Assembly: GCF_006716485.1 (NCBI RefSeq)
Contig: NZ_VFPD01000001.1
Span: forward strand, 2,149,910-2,213,909
Length of the DNA stretch: 64,000 nt
Source of the DNA: Chryseobacterium aquifrigidense
Lineage (GTDB): Bacteria; Bacteroidota; Bacteroidia; Flavobacteriales; Weeksellaceae
Direction of reading: 5' to 3'
In this document: positions 8,384 to 18,000 of the stretch, one piece after another
How the letters are laid out: each line of letters begins with the position of its first letter
How positions within the stretch are numbered: the stretch's first letter is position 1
Translations under genes and position numbers: made by a program
Notes under the pieces: model-generated
The model's database searches: none
The model's input: the letters and a program-made list of their open reading frames with translations, nothing else
Told to the model about the DNA's origin: nothing

Positions 8384-8784
8384 ATTTTAATTGTTTTTAA
8401 AGCGAGTTGATGTCCTACGAAAACCAGTCCCCAAACGAAAATTCCCAGAATCCAGAACCAGATTGGAGAAGGCAAGGAAATCATCATGTAAATAGTCATC
8501 AACAGGAAAATAACTCCACAGATTACTGCAGATGTACTTTTCCTGTTATTTGAAATTTTTGAAGCCGTAAATCCTGAAACTATTGCTGCCAGAGCATACG
8601 CAATGATGATAAAAAACAGAGCCATAAAAGGGGCTTGATCCACATACTCTTTCAAAGCCTCCATATCTCCGGCCGCAGCTTCTGCCGGAGGTGGATAGAG
8701 TGCGTGTCCTATTTTCTCTACTATCGTAATACAAATTGATCCTACGATAAGACCAGCCAATACGGCCAATATTCTTCTCAGCAT
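8380..8784 (-). CDS. Small four-helix membrane protein
   Basis: A 134-residue integral membrane protein with four hydrophobic segments (about residues 4-24, 53-72, 80-100 and 103-128) and one polar loop after the first (YPPPAEAAAGDMEALKEYVD). No family is recognised with certainty. It is in the middle of the operon of VOC, SRPBCC and DUF1569 genes: two bases after the secreted-protein gene, and overlapping the VOC gene by four bases. The function is unknown. Confidence 0.8.
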   Translation of the reverse strand: MLRRILAVLAGLIVGSICITIVEKIGHALYPPPAEAAAGDMEALKEYVDQAPFMALFFIIIAYALAAIVSGFTASKISNNRKSTSAVICGVIFLLMTIYMMISLPSPIWFWILGIFVWGLVFVGHQLALKTIKI

Positions 8785-8786
8785 GA

Positions 8787-9257
8787 CTACTGGTTTTTTA
8801 ATTGGGTTTTAAGTGCTATACTTCCGTCATAGCTTTTCCAGTCACCTGTAAGTTCAATGTACTGCTCTTCAATTTTCTCTGTTTTCCTATTCCATTTGAA
8901 ATGATAGATAAACTTTCCTGTAAAAAGTCCGGAATGTTTTCCTTTATTTTCTTCCGCCAGTTCATATTCGCCGTAGACTGTTCCCTGTTTTTTGGAATCT
9001 TTATATTTTGAAATGGTAATTTTTCCTTCAAATTTCGCATAATTGGTATCCACAAGAGAGTATCCTGAAACGAAATATTCCTGGTCATTCTTTTTATTCT
9101 GTTCAGAAATATTGATCTTCAGTTTCAGTTCCTGCCCTTTGTTTCCAATAGTTCCTATATAAGGTTTACTGTTGTTCAGCCAGGTATTTGAGATATCCGG
9201 CATCTGCCCTAATGCAAAATTGGCGGTCAGAATGAGGAGAAGTAAAATTTTTTTCAT
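8787..9257 (-). CDS. Secreted hypothetical protein
   Basis: A 156-residue exported protein. I start at 9257, where MKKILLLLILTANFALGQ is a clear signal peptide; the longer frame from 9281 would run into the upstream DUF1569 gene (ends 9271) and hide the signal. The mature part has beta-type repeats such as KPYIGTIGNKGQELKLKINI, KFEGKITISKYKD and SGLFTGKFIYHFKW, and ends EEQYIELTGDWKSYDGSIAL. It resembles small periplasmic beta-barrel or lipocalin-like proteins, but I do not recognise the family. It is the second gene of the operon, 13 bases after DUF1569. Confidence 0.78.
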   Translation of the reverse strand: MKKILLLLILTANFALGQMPDISNTWLNNSKPYIGTIGNKGQELKLKINISEQNKKNDQEYFVSGYSLVDTNYAKFEGKITISKYKDSKKQGTVYGEYELAEENKGKHSGLFTGKFIYHFKWNRKTEKIEEQYIELTGDWKSYDGSIALKTQLKNQ

Positions 9258-9270
9258 ATTGTGTGATTTT

Positions 9271-9726
9271 TTATACGCCAAATTGTGCCAGATGGTGGTT
9301 CAAATGTTTGGCAAACATATTATTCCATTCCTGAGAATTCAGTTTTCCGAAAGAAAAAGATTCCTTACCATCAAAAGCATCCGCTCCTAACTGTTGTGTC
9401 TTTTGAATGAACCCGATCAGTCTTGTTTTTTCTTCATGAAAGTTCTTTCTTGTGGTAATCAAAAACTGTGGTGCGGTAGGAGAATCCCTCGGATATGCTT
9501 TTTCTCCTACTACTTTAGGTTTTACGAAAGTTTTTAGTATAAATTTTGCAATCGCTCCCGGCTTTTTGTGTTTTTCCGGCTCGTAGATCATTTCATAAGT
9601 AATACAACAGTGCGCCAGCATCTGGTCTACTGTCATTTTCCCCCACAAACCGTGAGTATCCTCCACCAATCTGTTGATCCTATCTATATAGTTTTGAGCA
9701 TCTTTTGCATCAAATACATTTTCCAT
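9271..9726 (-). CDS. DUF1569 domain protein (DinB-like fold)
   Basis: A 151-residue cytoplasmic protein of the DUF1569 family, which is related to the DinB/YfiT four-helix bundle. Landmarks are LWGKMTVDQMLAHC near residue 28, the GEKAYPRDSPTAPQF loop, and the C-terminal WNNMFAKHLNHHLAQFGV. Histidines at LAHC and the HLNHHLAQF segment are placed as in metal-binding DinB relatives. Enzymatic role unknown. It opens a six-gene operon and has a perfect -7 box 23 bases upstream. Confidence 0.88.
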   Translation of the reverse strand: MENVFDAKDAQNYIDRINRLVEDTHGLWGKMTVDQMLAHCCITYEMIYEPEKHKKPGAIAKFILKTFVKPKVVGEKAYPRDSPTAPQFLITTRKNFHEEKTRLIGFIQKTQQLGADAFDGKESFSFGKLNSQEWNNMFAKHLNHHLAQFGV

Positions 9727-9748
9727 ATAATTTCTATTTAACTATGGA

Positions 9749-9756
9749 CAAATATA
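9749..9756 (-). promoter_or_regulatory. -7 promoter box of the VOC/SRPBCC/DUF1569 operon
   Basis: Minus-strand TATATTTG fits the Bacteroidota TAnnTTTG -7 box. It lies 22 bases before the DUF1569 start, giving a leader of about 15 bases. No convincing -33 TTG was seen at the proper distance. Confidence 0.5.
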
Positions 9757-9809
9757 TCAGTTTTTTTGTTTTATTTTATCGTTGGCTGAAAAAATTGAGC
9801 GTGGATAGT

Positions 9810-9837
9810 TTCGGGATTCGAGTTACGGGATTACGAG
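9810..9837. repeat. Copy of the TTCGGGAT..CGAGTTACG dispersed repeat
   Basis: The stretch TTCGGGATTCGAGTTACGGG followed by ATTACGAG resembles the inverted repeats that bracket the four-helix-bundle gene (22866-22885 and 23394-23413). It lies in a 263-bp gap without genes between the DUF1569 and ABC permease genes. The rest of the gap shows nothing else recognisable. Confidence 0.55.
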
Positions 9838-9989
9838 TTGGTAATAGTGAGTTTGTGATAGGTAGAGCCCAGGTAAAAGAGAATGATTTCTGCACTACTA
9901 TTCTAAATTATTTAGAACAAATGCTGAAATCAATAAACCAATATAACATCAATAGGCCACTGGCAAACAAATTAACCATTCATTACAAA

Positions 9990-11198
9990 CTACTCGCTAT
10001 CCTCCGGAGAAGTATTCTCTACCGCAATTTCCTGTGGTGCAGATTTTTTGAATATAAACCAAAGTTTGATCTTTAAAGCAATCCATCCTATAATGGCATA
10101 TATTACTAAAAGGATGCTCAGGTGCTTCAGGTAAGGGAATGTAAGTTCCACGGAACCTTTTTGAATCAATAAAATTTTGAAAGCCTGTAAAAAAGGGGTT
10201 AACGGAATAATATTCGCGATAAACTGAACGAAAGCAGGCATTGCATTTAAAGGCCATGTAAAACCACTGATAATAAAAGCCGGTGAAGCAATAACCATAA
10301 GAATCTGTGTCGCTTTCAAAGCATCCGGAATAAGAATACTGATGAATACTCCCAGAAACGAAACCGATCCTACAAATACGGCTGTCAGCAATATAAAATT
10401 GAGTATTCCTTCAGGCATCGGAACATGGAAAATCATGTGCATAAAGTAGTAAATACCGACAATGAGAATAGAAAACACCCAGATTGGAATGACTTTTATA
10501 AGCATGGTTGGGAAAGCCCACTTTTTCATTTTAAGATATTCTTTCACAAAAGATCCTCTTTCGAATTCGGCAGCAAAACTTACTGCCATTGCCAAGAGAA
10601 TGACTTGCTGTAAAACCACTGCCAGCATGGCGGGCCACATGAAGATCAGATAATTTCCGGTAGTGTTAAAGAGGGTAATATAATTGGCTTTGAAAGGTTC
10701 ATACTGTGTGGCAGCTTTTACAGCAGGCATTCCAGCTTTCTGAAGGGCTTTAATGGAAGCTCCTGCAGAAAATGTCCCTATGGTCAGCTGAAGTGCTTTG
10801 GAAGCAAAATTGGCCGTTAACACATTTCCTGTATTGATATACACATTCAGTTCAGGATATTTTTTCTGCAGCATATCTCCTTCAAATCTTGAGGGAATAA
10901 TGACCACAGCAGCTGCCTCATGCCTGATCACCTCATCTTTGATGCTGAGAGGCTCCTGCAGATATCTGATAATTTTAATGCTTTTATTATCATCCAGCAT
11001 TTCCGTCAATTGGTTGGATAAAGGGGTATTGTCTCTGTCAACAACCAAAACAGGGGTATTTTCAACTTTTCCGCTTTTATAGACAAACCCCAGCAAGGTG
11101 GCATAGAAGACCGGTGCCAAAAAGAACACAGTCCTTAAGGTGGAATTGCCGATAAAAAGTTTGAACTCACGTTTCAAAAGACGGAAAAATTCTTTCAT
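9990..11198 (-). CDS. ABC-2 type transporter permease
   Basis: A 402-residue inner-membrane permease of the ABC-2 type (YhhJ/YbhR-like). It has one N-terminal helix (about residues 22-42), a periplasmic domain of about 130 residues (VLVVDRDNTPLSNQLTEMLD, VVIIPSRFEGDMLQKKYPEL), then five to six helices from about residue 175 to 375. Hallmark GFTWPLNAMPAFVQFIANIIPLT is present. It is the last gene of a TolC-HlyD-permease operon and should form the inner-membrane part of an efflux or export complex. No ATP-binding subunit and no second permease are encoded next to it, so the ATPase must come from elsewhere. Substrate unknown. Confidence 0.9.
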   Translation of the reverse strand: MKEFFRLLKREFKLFIGNSTLRTVFFLAPVFYATLLGFVYKSGKVENTPVLVVDRDNTPLSNQLTEMLDDNKSIKIIRYLQEPLSIKDEVIRHEAAAVVIIPSRFEGDMLQKKYPELNVYINTGNVLTANFASKALQLTIGTFSAGASIKALQKAGMPAVKAATQYEPFKANYITLFNTTGNYLIFMWPAMLAVVLQQVILLAMAVSFAAEFERGSFVKEYLKMKKWAFPTMLIKVIPIWVFSILIVGIYYFMHMIFHVPMPEGILNFILLTAVFVGSVSFLGVFISILIPDALKATQILMVIASPAFIISGFTWPLNAMPAFVQFIANIIPLTPFLQAFKILLIQKGSVELTFPYLKHLSILLVIYAIIGWIALKIKLWFIFKKSAPQEIAVENTSPEDSE

Positions 11199-11265
11199 CT
11201 GTATATTTTTATAGGTGGAAGAACGAAATGAAATTCAATCGAAGATCTATATGTTCTTTTTCAAT

Positions 11266-12225
11266 TTATTTCAGGATTACATTGGCATTGACTAAAATAT
11301 TTTTAGCCTTATTCATGTCTTTAGGTTTTACTTTGATCTCGTAGATTGCATCCTGTAACTGATAATCCGGGTAGGCTGTCGTGATATCTGCATATTTTGT
11401 AAGCTGTTTGATATACACGATATTTCCTGTCAGAGTTTCTTTGTTATAAACGACCTGCATGGTCACCTCCTGCCCTTTTTTGTATTTTGAAATAGCACTT
11501 TCAGGAATGGTAAATCTGAAATAAGTACTTTCCGGAATATATCCGTTAAACAGAGCAAAACCTGCTGTTGCCAGTTCGCCTGTATTGAGGCTGATGGTTT
11601 CGATCTCCATATCGTTGGTAGCGATTATATATCTTTCGGAATAAGCGACATTGGCTTCCTGTAAAGCTCCTTTGGCCTGTGAAGCCTGCCCTGCTGCCAT
11701 CTCTACTTTCTCGAATCGGGTACCTCTGTTTACATCATCCAGTTCTGCCACTACTGCATCATATTGTGCCTTCGCTCCCTGTAATTTCGCATAAATTTCG
11801 TCATGAGCCTGTGGCGACATTAAACTGTCACGAAACATATTATTAGCTCTTTTATAAGATTTCTGAGCAAATTCATACTGTTCCTTAAGTCCTTTATACT
11901 TAGCCTGAAGCTGTCTCAGCTGGTCGGCTGTAGCTCCGTTTTTTGCCATTTGTTCCTGAGCTGTAGCAGCATTTACGGCACCTTGTGCCTGTGCTATTTT
12001 TGCCGAAACTTCCGGAACATCAAGCTGAGCCAGCGTATCTCCTTTCTTCACAGTCTGGCCCTCGGAAACATATATTTTCAGAATCCTTCCGGTAACTTTA
12101 GGGGCAAAAGAGATGACATCCTTTTTGGTTTTTCCTTCCGGTTCTTTGATTTTTTCATTTTTTTTGTCACAGCTCCCCAATAAAAACAGAGCAGCGAAGA
12201 GTATAGATATATTTTTATGCATCAT
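11266..12225 (-). CDS. HlyD-family membrane fusion lipoprotein
   Basis: A 319-residue periplasmic adaptor. The N-terminus is a lipoprotein signal with lipobox LGSC (Cys19). The biotinyl-lipoyl half motif is GRILKIYVSEGQTVKKGDTL, followed by a long coiled hairpin (about residues 75-180) rich in Ala, Gln and Lys, then the second lipoyl half (YIIATNDMEIETISLNTGEL) and a beta-barrel domain. It links the ABC permease at 9990 with the TolC channel at 12234. Its start is nine bases past the TolC stop. It is probably anchored in the inner membrane by the lipid. Confidence 0.92.
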   Translation of the reverse strand: MMHKNISILFAALFLLGSCDKKNEKIKEPEGKTKKDVISFAPKVTGRILKIYVSEGQTVKKGDTLAQLDVPEVSAKIAQAQGAVNAATAQEQMAKNGATADQLRQLQAKYKGLKEQYEFAQKSYKRANNMFRDSLMSPQAHDEIYAKLQGAKAQYDAVVAELDDVNRGTRFEKVEMAAGQASQAKGALQEANVAYSERYIIATNDMEIETISLNTGELATAGFALFNGYIPESTYFRFTIPESAISKYKKGQEVTMQVVYNKETLTGNIVYIKQLTKYADITTAYPDYQLQDAIYEIKVKPKDMNKAKNILVNANVILK

Positions 12226-12233
12226 TTAAATTT

Positions 12234-13652
12234 TTAAGGGATTAAATAAAATTTGGTGATATCCAGTTCCTGGGTAGACCTCATCAGTTCTATTCCCGCT
12301 CTTCTCTGGTTGAAAATGGCATTCTGATATTCCAGTTCTGAAACTTCAAGATCATTTTCGGCATCAATAAGCTGTGAAGATTTGCTCATTCCGTATCTGA
12401 ATTCTTTTTCTGCCTGTACGAGTGCATTTTTAGCCAGCTCTTTTTCTTTGGCTTTCAGGGTAATCTGTGCAGAAGCGATATCATAATTCGTTTGATTATT
12501 GGCAAGATTCAGTGTCAGCTTTTTCAAAGCATCTTCTTTCTGATTCTGTAATACTTCTTTTCCTACTTTGGCGGTTTCTTCTGCATGTTTGCCTTCTTTC
12601 CCGTCAAAAATTTCCCATTTAAAACCAACTCCTGCAGTAATCAATGGAAATACATTGATATTATTGGGTCTCCAGTCCAGCTTTTTTCCTTCATATCCCA
12701 GTATAGGAACAGCTGGAATGACATTTTCTGAGGATTTTATCCTGTTTCCGTACAATCCGATATAATAGGCAGAAGCCATCAGCTGTACTTTAGGAATCAT
12801 CCATGTCCTTTCAGCTTTTATTTTATAATCTGCAGCACTGATTCCATGTTCCAGAGCACGGATTTCAGCTCTTTGCTCTATCCCTTTTTCTGCAGCCAGC
12901 AATTCCACCGGAGATAAGACCGGATCAATCATTCTGAGCCTTTCTCTATTGATTCCGGTTAAAATATAAAGCTGGGTAAGAAGCAATTCTTTTTTCCCTT
13001 CATATTCTACCATTTTCGCATCTAAAGTAGCCTGAGCGAGTTCGATCTTCTTATGATCATAAGGAGTAATCAAACCATAGCCAAGGGCTTTATCGGCTGT
13101 TTTTCTGTTGATATCCAGTCTTTTTTTACTTTCGTCCAGCACCTTTTTGGACTGATGAATCAATGCTAACTGATCATAGGCTTTGGAAATGGTGGCAATC
13201 ACCTCATCTTTTGTTTTTTCCAAAAGGATATCTTCAGACTTTTTCTTTTCTTCCACCGCTTTTTTCATGTACTTCACTTTTCCTCCTGAGTAGAGAAGCA
13301 TTTTGGCATCTGCCTTGGCAATACCTGAAAATCCAGATACGTTGAAATTATTGTTGAAAGTCCCTTCGGGAATATTGATAAAGGGCGCGAGATTGAATTC
13401 GGGAGACGTCAGTCTTGCTGTTCCATTGAGATAGCCGGCTTTACCACTCAATTCCAATGTTGGAAGAAAGATGTCTTTCAGTTTGTGTTCATCAAGATCG
13501 GTAAGCTTATTTTGGGTAATCTGCATTTTAAGGTTCGAATCCCGAACCATAGCACTATCCAGAAGTTCTTTAAAATCCGGCGCAGACTGTGCCCAGCCAA
13601 AAGCAGGGAAAGCAAAAAAACTAAACGTAAAAATCAATAAATTGTTTTTCAT
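12234..13652 (-). CDS. TolC family outer-membrane efflux protein
   Basis: A 472-residue outer-membrane channel component. The signal peptide ends at FGWAQ near residue 22. The two repeated TolC halves each contain long helices rich in Ala, Lys and Glu (for example KKKSEDILLEKTKDEVIATI at about 138-157, and the C-terminal LIDAENDLEVSELEYQNAIF). Length is normal. As the first gene of the operon it is followed by the HlyD adaptor and ABC-2 permease; together they would export a substrate from the cytoplasm or inner membrane to the outside. A -7 box lies 15 bases upstream of the start. Confidence 0.92.
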   Translation of the reverse strand: MKNNLLIFTFSFFAFPAFGWAQSAPDFKELLDSAMVRDSNLKMQITQNKLTDLDEHKLKDIFLPTLELSGKAGYLNGTARLTSPEFNLAPFINIPEGTFNNNFNVSGFSGIAKADAKMLLYSGGKVKYMKKAVEEKKKSEDILLEKTKDEVIATISKAYDQLALIHQSKKVLDESKKRLDINRKTADKALGYGLITPYDHKKIELAQATLDAKMVEYEGKKELLLTQLYILTGINRERLRMIDPVLSPVELLAAEKGIEQRAEIRALEHGISAADYKIKAERTWMIPKVQLMASAYYIGLYGNRIKSSENVIPAVPILGYEGKKLDWRPNNINVFPLITAGVGFKWEIFDGKEGKHAEETAKVGKEVLQNQKEDALKKLTLNLANNQTNYDIASAQITLKAKEKELAKNALVQAEKEFRYGMSKSSQLIDAENDLEVSELEYQNAIFNQRRAGIELMRSTQELDITKFYLIP

Positions 13653-14359
13653 GGTTTATGTTTATAACAAATATAATGCAAAAATTGTTAAAATCCTTAA
13701 AGATAATTCTACAATACGGTGAATTTAAATTCAGTTTAAAATATGTTTAATTTTAAAACCCTGCAAAATAAAGTTTTGGGCAAAGTGTTTAAATGTTAAT
13801 TAAAAGCCAAAAAAAATTGAAAAGGTAATTAACTCTACCTTTTTAATACAGTTTTTCACTGCATATTTCTTAGGAAATAAAGAGGATAAAACAATATTTA
13901 ATTGAAAAACTAAGTTTGAATTTTGGACGATTATTCCCGTGGAACGACAAACGGATTGGATATACTTTGATAATTCATCATCTGCTCTCTGTCAAGTTGA
14001 GTGTAAGTTTAGGCTAAAGCCAAAGGAACTTAAATCTTTTAATTAAATGGGCTAAAGCCCATTTCTATTGAATAAAACTAGAATTATTCTCTTTATATTT
14101 TAAATTTTGGAGGATGGACTCCCGTGGAACGACAAACGGAGTGGATAAACTTTGAAAAAACGATCTTTACTGCGAGAGATCATATTAAATAGGAACGGAC
14201 TTTAGTCCGTTTGGAAAAAAATAAAATTCAATTGGCTTTAGCCGAAACCTAAAGTATGACGCAGTGTTCGCAAAAGCATTGTCGATAGCTTTGAATTCGT
14301 TCCCAAGGGCGTTTCACTTAGCAAAGAACATGACGAATTATCTTATCCTGAAAAAAAAC
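13653..14359. repeat. Gene-free region with REP-like palindromes and a direct repeat
   Basis: About 700 bp without a gene. Two imperfect ~50-bp direct repeats lie at 13921-13970 and 14105-14155; both contain the identical core CCCGTGGAACGACAAACGGA (13936-13955 and 14121-14140). Four short palindromes lie among them: GGCTAAAGCC (14012-14021), AAATGGGCTAAAGCCCATTT (14045-14064), AACGGACTTTAGTCCGTT (14194-14211) and GGCTTTAGCC (14234-14243). All share the CTAAAG/CTTTAG centre. This looks like REP/BIME-type intergenic repeats. A mobilising transposase is not present in the window. Confidence 0.7.
13668..13675 (-). promoter_or_regulatory. -7 promoter box of the TolC-HlyD-permease operon
   Basis: Minus-strand TATATTTG fits TAnnTTTG exactly. 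It is 15 bases before the TolC start, so the leader would be about ten bases. A -33 element is not evident. Confidence 0.5.
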
Positions 14360-14391
14360 GAAAACTCCCCACATCGCTGTGAGGAGTTTTC
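14360..14391 (-). terminator. Intrinsic terminator of the ecotin gene
   Basis: A 14-bp stem with one mismatch (GAAAACTCC..CACA pairing with TGTG..GGAGTTTTC), four-base loop, followed on the minus strand by CG and a run of eight T. Confidence 0.85.
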
Positions 14392-14413
14392 TGTATTATT
14401 ATAATAAGCTGAT

Positions 14414-14902
14414 TTATTTTTGAACTGCTTTTTTCATGCCAGCATCAGGGCGTAGAATTCTGTAACGAACTTCGATATCTTTTGGTACATAGAATACCAA
14501 TGGAAGTTTACTGTTGTATCTTACAATTTCAGGTTTTAGCGTCACGAATTTTTTTGTCAGTTTTTTATCCAGACAAGCCATCAGGGTTCCTCCTGTTTCT
14601 CCTTTGGATTCTACTTCATAATAGTTGTATCCCCATCCCTGAAGATCCTGAGTTTTCATTTCTCCCATTAAGAAATAGTTGTTACAGTCTAACATTTTTT
14701 CAGCCCCTACAAAAACCTCCACTTTTAAGTCGTTTTCGTTTTTTGCTACAGGAAGCTGAATATATACTTGTTTATATCCTTCTTTTGCTTTTGGGAACAT
14801 TTCAATCTGCAGTTTTTCAAACTTTTCTGCTTTCTTTTGTGCGAAAGCATTTATTCCAGCCATTAATACTAATCCTGTGATTAAAGTTTTAGAAAATTTC
14901 AT
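14414..14902 (-). CDS. eco: Ecotin, periplasmic serine protease inhibitor
   Basis: A 162-residue secreted inhibitor of trypsin-fold serine proteases. A signal peptide ends at INAFAQ (about residue 22). The mature part aligns by eye with E. coli ecotin: MFPKAKEGYKQVYIQLP, EVFVGAEKMLDCN, LQGWGYNYYEVES, the reactive loop TLMAC with Met as the likely P1 residue, KKFVTLKPEIVRYNSKLPLVF and VRYRILRP. The two cysteines (DCN, MAC) match the ecotin disulfide. Ecotin dimers protect the periplasm from host or self proteases. Its upstream neighbour is another protease inhibitor, alpha-2-macroglobulin, but a terminator at 15013-15042 and its own -7 box at 14952 suggest separate transcription. Confidence 0.93.
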   Translation of the reverse strand: MKFSKTLITGLVLMAGINAFAQKKAEKFEKLQIEMFPKAKEGYKQVYIQLPVAKNENDLKVEVFVGAEKMLDCNNYFLMGEMKTQDLQGWGYNYYEVESKGETGGTLMACLDKKLTKKFVTLKPEIVRYNSKLPLVFYVPKDIEVRYRILRPDAGMKKAVQK

Positions 14903-14951
14903 CTTTTAATAATTTTTTTAATTGCTACTATCTTAATTCCAAAAACTATTC

Positions 14952-14959
14952 CAAAATTA
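14952..14959 (-). promoter_or_regulatory. -7 promoter box of ecotin
   Basis: Minus-strand TAATTTTG matches TAnnTTTG, about 50 bases before the ecotin start. It lies just past the terminator of the upstream gene, consistent with independent expression. Confidence 0.45.
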
Positions 14960-15012
14960 AACAATTGTTTGATTTTTCGATTTAATTCTATTTTTATTGA
15001 AAATCCGGAAAA

Positions 15013-15042
15013 AAAACTGCAGTAAAAAATTACTACAGTTTT
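15013..15042 (-). terminator. Intrinsic terminator of the alpha-2-macroglobulin gene
   Basis: A 13-bp stem with one mismatch (AAAACTG.AGTAA with TTACT.CAGTTTT) and a four-base loop, extended by further T on the minus strand, 13 bases past the stop at 15056. Confidence 0.8.
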
Positions 15043-15055
15043 CTATATTGACTAA

Positions 15056-18000
15056 TTACTCTGAAATTGTTACGTTACTTCCTTTTGTGTGAGCATTCAT
15101 CTGTGGTGCATAATAATTCTGCATGGTGGTAATTCCATTGGAGAATTTTCCGGATGCATTGGCTACAACATCATATTCAAATACATATTTTCCTTTCGGC
15201 ATATACTGAATATAGAAGTTCGTAGAAGCATCTTTGGTTGACTGATAATATCCAAGATTATTTTTCCACTGATATCCGGACAATACATCTATGGGCTCAA
15301 ATCCTGCCGCACGCATATCTTTAATATGAATAAACTCCATCGCTCTGTCTGTGTTCAGAATCATTCTAACGCTAATTTTATCTCCCACTTTCAATGGGGT
15401 TTCTGTTGAAATTTTCTGAAGCTCTTCTCCGTTTACCGTTTTCACTTTTTTATAAAGTTCTTTCGTTACAGCAATATAGTTTTCAGAAGATTTAATTTTA
15501 TCAAGATCTTCATAATACTGCCAGAACAATCCTCCCTGAACAATACCAGGACCAGGTTTTGTAACGGTTACGGTGGCTAAATTTTTATCTATCGCTTCTG
15601 TTTTCACTGTTGATTTCACATAGCCAGTTGCCTGAGTCTGCGGTGCAACTTCTTTACCGCCCCAAAGGATTGTTGCTTTATCACTTTCTGCTCCAGTCCA
15701 TGATTTTCCTGAATTCAAAATGGTAAAGATCACCTCAGCAGTTCCTCTTGAGCTTCCCCACGAGTTGACTTCTTTTTGGGTTACCAGCCAGATTTTCATA
15801 TCCTCAATAAAGCTTTGATCGTTAGATTTTAATTTATTGAATGCGTCCAATGCTCCGGCATGGTTCACCACTTTGGAACCGAACCATCCCCAATCATTCA
15901 GGTTTTGCTTCCAATAGACACCTTGTGTTTTGGTATCTGTAGAAGTTTCTTTAAGATAGGTCATCAATTTGGCAGACACCTCTTTCAGACCATAATTGTC
16001 CATTAATAATGCGGCACGGTGAAGTCCGAAGAATGTAAAATCAGTAATTTTAGCTGTTTTGGCTTTTTGTTTTACCAATGTTTTCAGGGTAGCACCTTTT
16101 CCTTTCAAAGGATATTGCTGCTCCCAATAGTTTCTCGTATCCAGATAATCCATTGCCCAGTTGTTCCATACATTATCTTTTTTCACATCATAGTATTTGG
16201 CAACCTCATTGTCTACATACTGAATCAATTTTGCTACAAGCACTTTCTCATCAGCACTTTGATAATCTTTCACATTGTCTTTTAACCAGGAATTGATTTT
16301 TCCTAAGTTTTTAAGGATATACAATGAGGTTCCGTAAGAACTTGGGTAGCCAGGGTACCATGAGAATCCACCATCAGGATTCTGCAGTTTTTTGAAATCA
16401 TCCCAATCCTGATTGATAGAGTTTTTCATCGTATTGACATCAAACAATAATGCCAGCTTCTGCATCTGCTCGCCCTCATTTTTACTTTCCAGCACCCAAG
16501 GAGTTTCTTCCAGCAACAGTTGTTTCAGCTCCTGATTTTTTTCAAGGTTTGATTGTAATAATCCTTTGTTCTGATACTCTTCAAAAACCGTTTTCATTTT
16601 CGGATTCGCTTTGAATATTTCTGAAGCTAAAACATCAGCAAACCATTTATTAAAGATCACATCCGCAGAATTATTCTGATCATTTTTCAGACTTGGAAGC
16701 GCAAACATAATCTCCCAGATCGGATTGGTTGTCAGCTCTAACGTATTCGAAACATTAGAAGCTGTTGTGGAAGTATTATTTTTAAGGTTGTCTAACACAA
16801 ATGTTTTGGTTTCGCCTTCTTTCACAAAAACCGGAACGGCATCAGTCACAAGCATTCTGTTCGGCAATACAGCAATGGCCTGCTGTTCTCCGTCAGAATA
16901 AGCGCCAGCTTTAGCCACCACTTTGAAAATAACAGAAGAAACATTATCCGGAACCTTTACTTTCCATGTTAATGCACTGCTTCCGTTTTCAGTTAAGTTA
17001 AAGTTTTGTACACCTGAATTCATTCCAAATTTCGAAGAAACATTTTCATTGGTAAAAGCATCTAGAATCTGTAATTCTGCAGAGCCGTTGAGTTTTTTAC
17101 CGGTAAGATTAGATAATTTCGACTGTAAATTCAACTCATCCCCTTCCCTCAGGAATCTAGGATAGTTTGGCGTTACAGAGAATTCTTTCTGGGTTACTAC
17201 TTCTTTTTCCAGAGTAGCTGCTCTTGCATCTTTTGTATGGGCAAGGAACATCAGTTTCCATTTTGTCAGTGCTTCAGGAGAAGTGAACTCAAAGCTTACA
17301 TTCCCTTCTGCATCGGTTTTCAGATCCGGATAGAAGAAGGCAGTTTCGTTCAGATTTTGACGTACAGCTACTTTATCTAGTTCTTTTGCTGTACCATCCA
17401 ATACTCCGCCTGCATTACCAGCTACTGCATCCATTACTATAGCTTCTTCCTTCGCTATAGGAGCAGCCGGAAGAGCAACCTTCGCACTCCTCATAGATCT
17501 GTAGCTCGTAACTTCTGAAGCATTTACACTCTTAGGTTTAGGACAACCATTATATTGAGTAGATCCGGGAACAGTGGGACAGGCATCATCTTTATCAGTA
17601 ATACCATCGCTATCGGAATCCCATCCTATACCAAACCTTCCATCAAACCAGTTAAACTGAGGAACCTGTACATATTTGTCTTCAAAGTACCTCAATCTTT
17701 TCTGATAGTTTTGCTGTTGCAGATAATTTCTGATTCCATAAGAAGTCACCATTACAAATGGTGTATATAGTTTTCTCCAGCTGTAACTGTTTGCTGCAAA
17801 CTGATCCAGAGACATATCATACATATTGGCCAATACTTTAGCATTGATCTTTTCATTATCATTTCCGGTTACTTTTACCGTCCATTTTTCTTTAACGTTA
17901 GGTTCCAGTTTATCTCTGAAAGTAACGGTTTCGATTTTCAAAGGTTTTTCTGTGTCCTTTATTTTTAAAGAAACAGATTGTGTATTCACATCATTAAATG

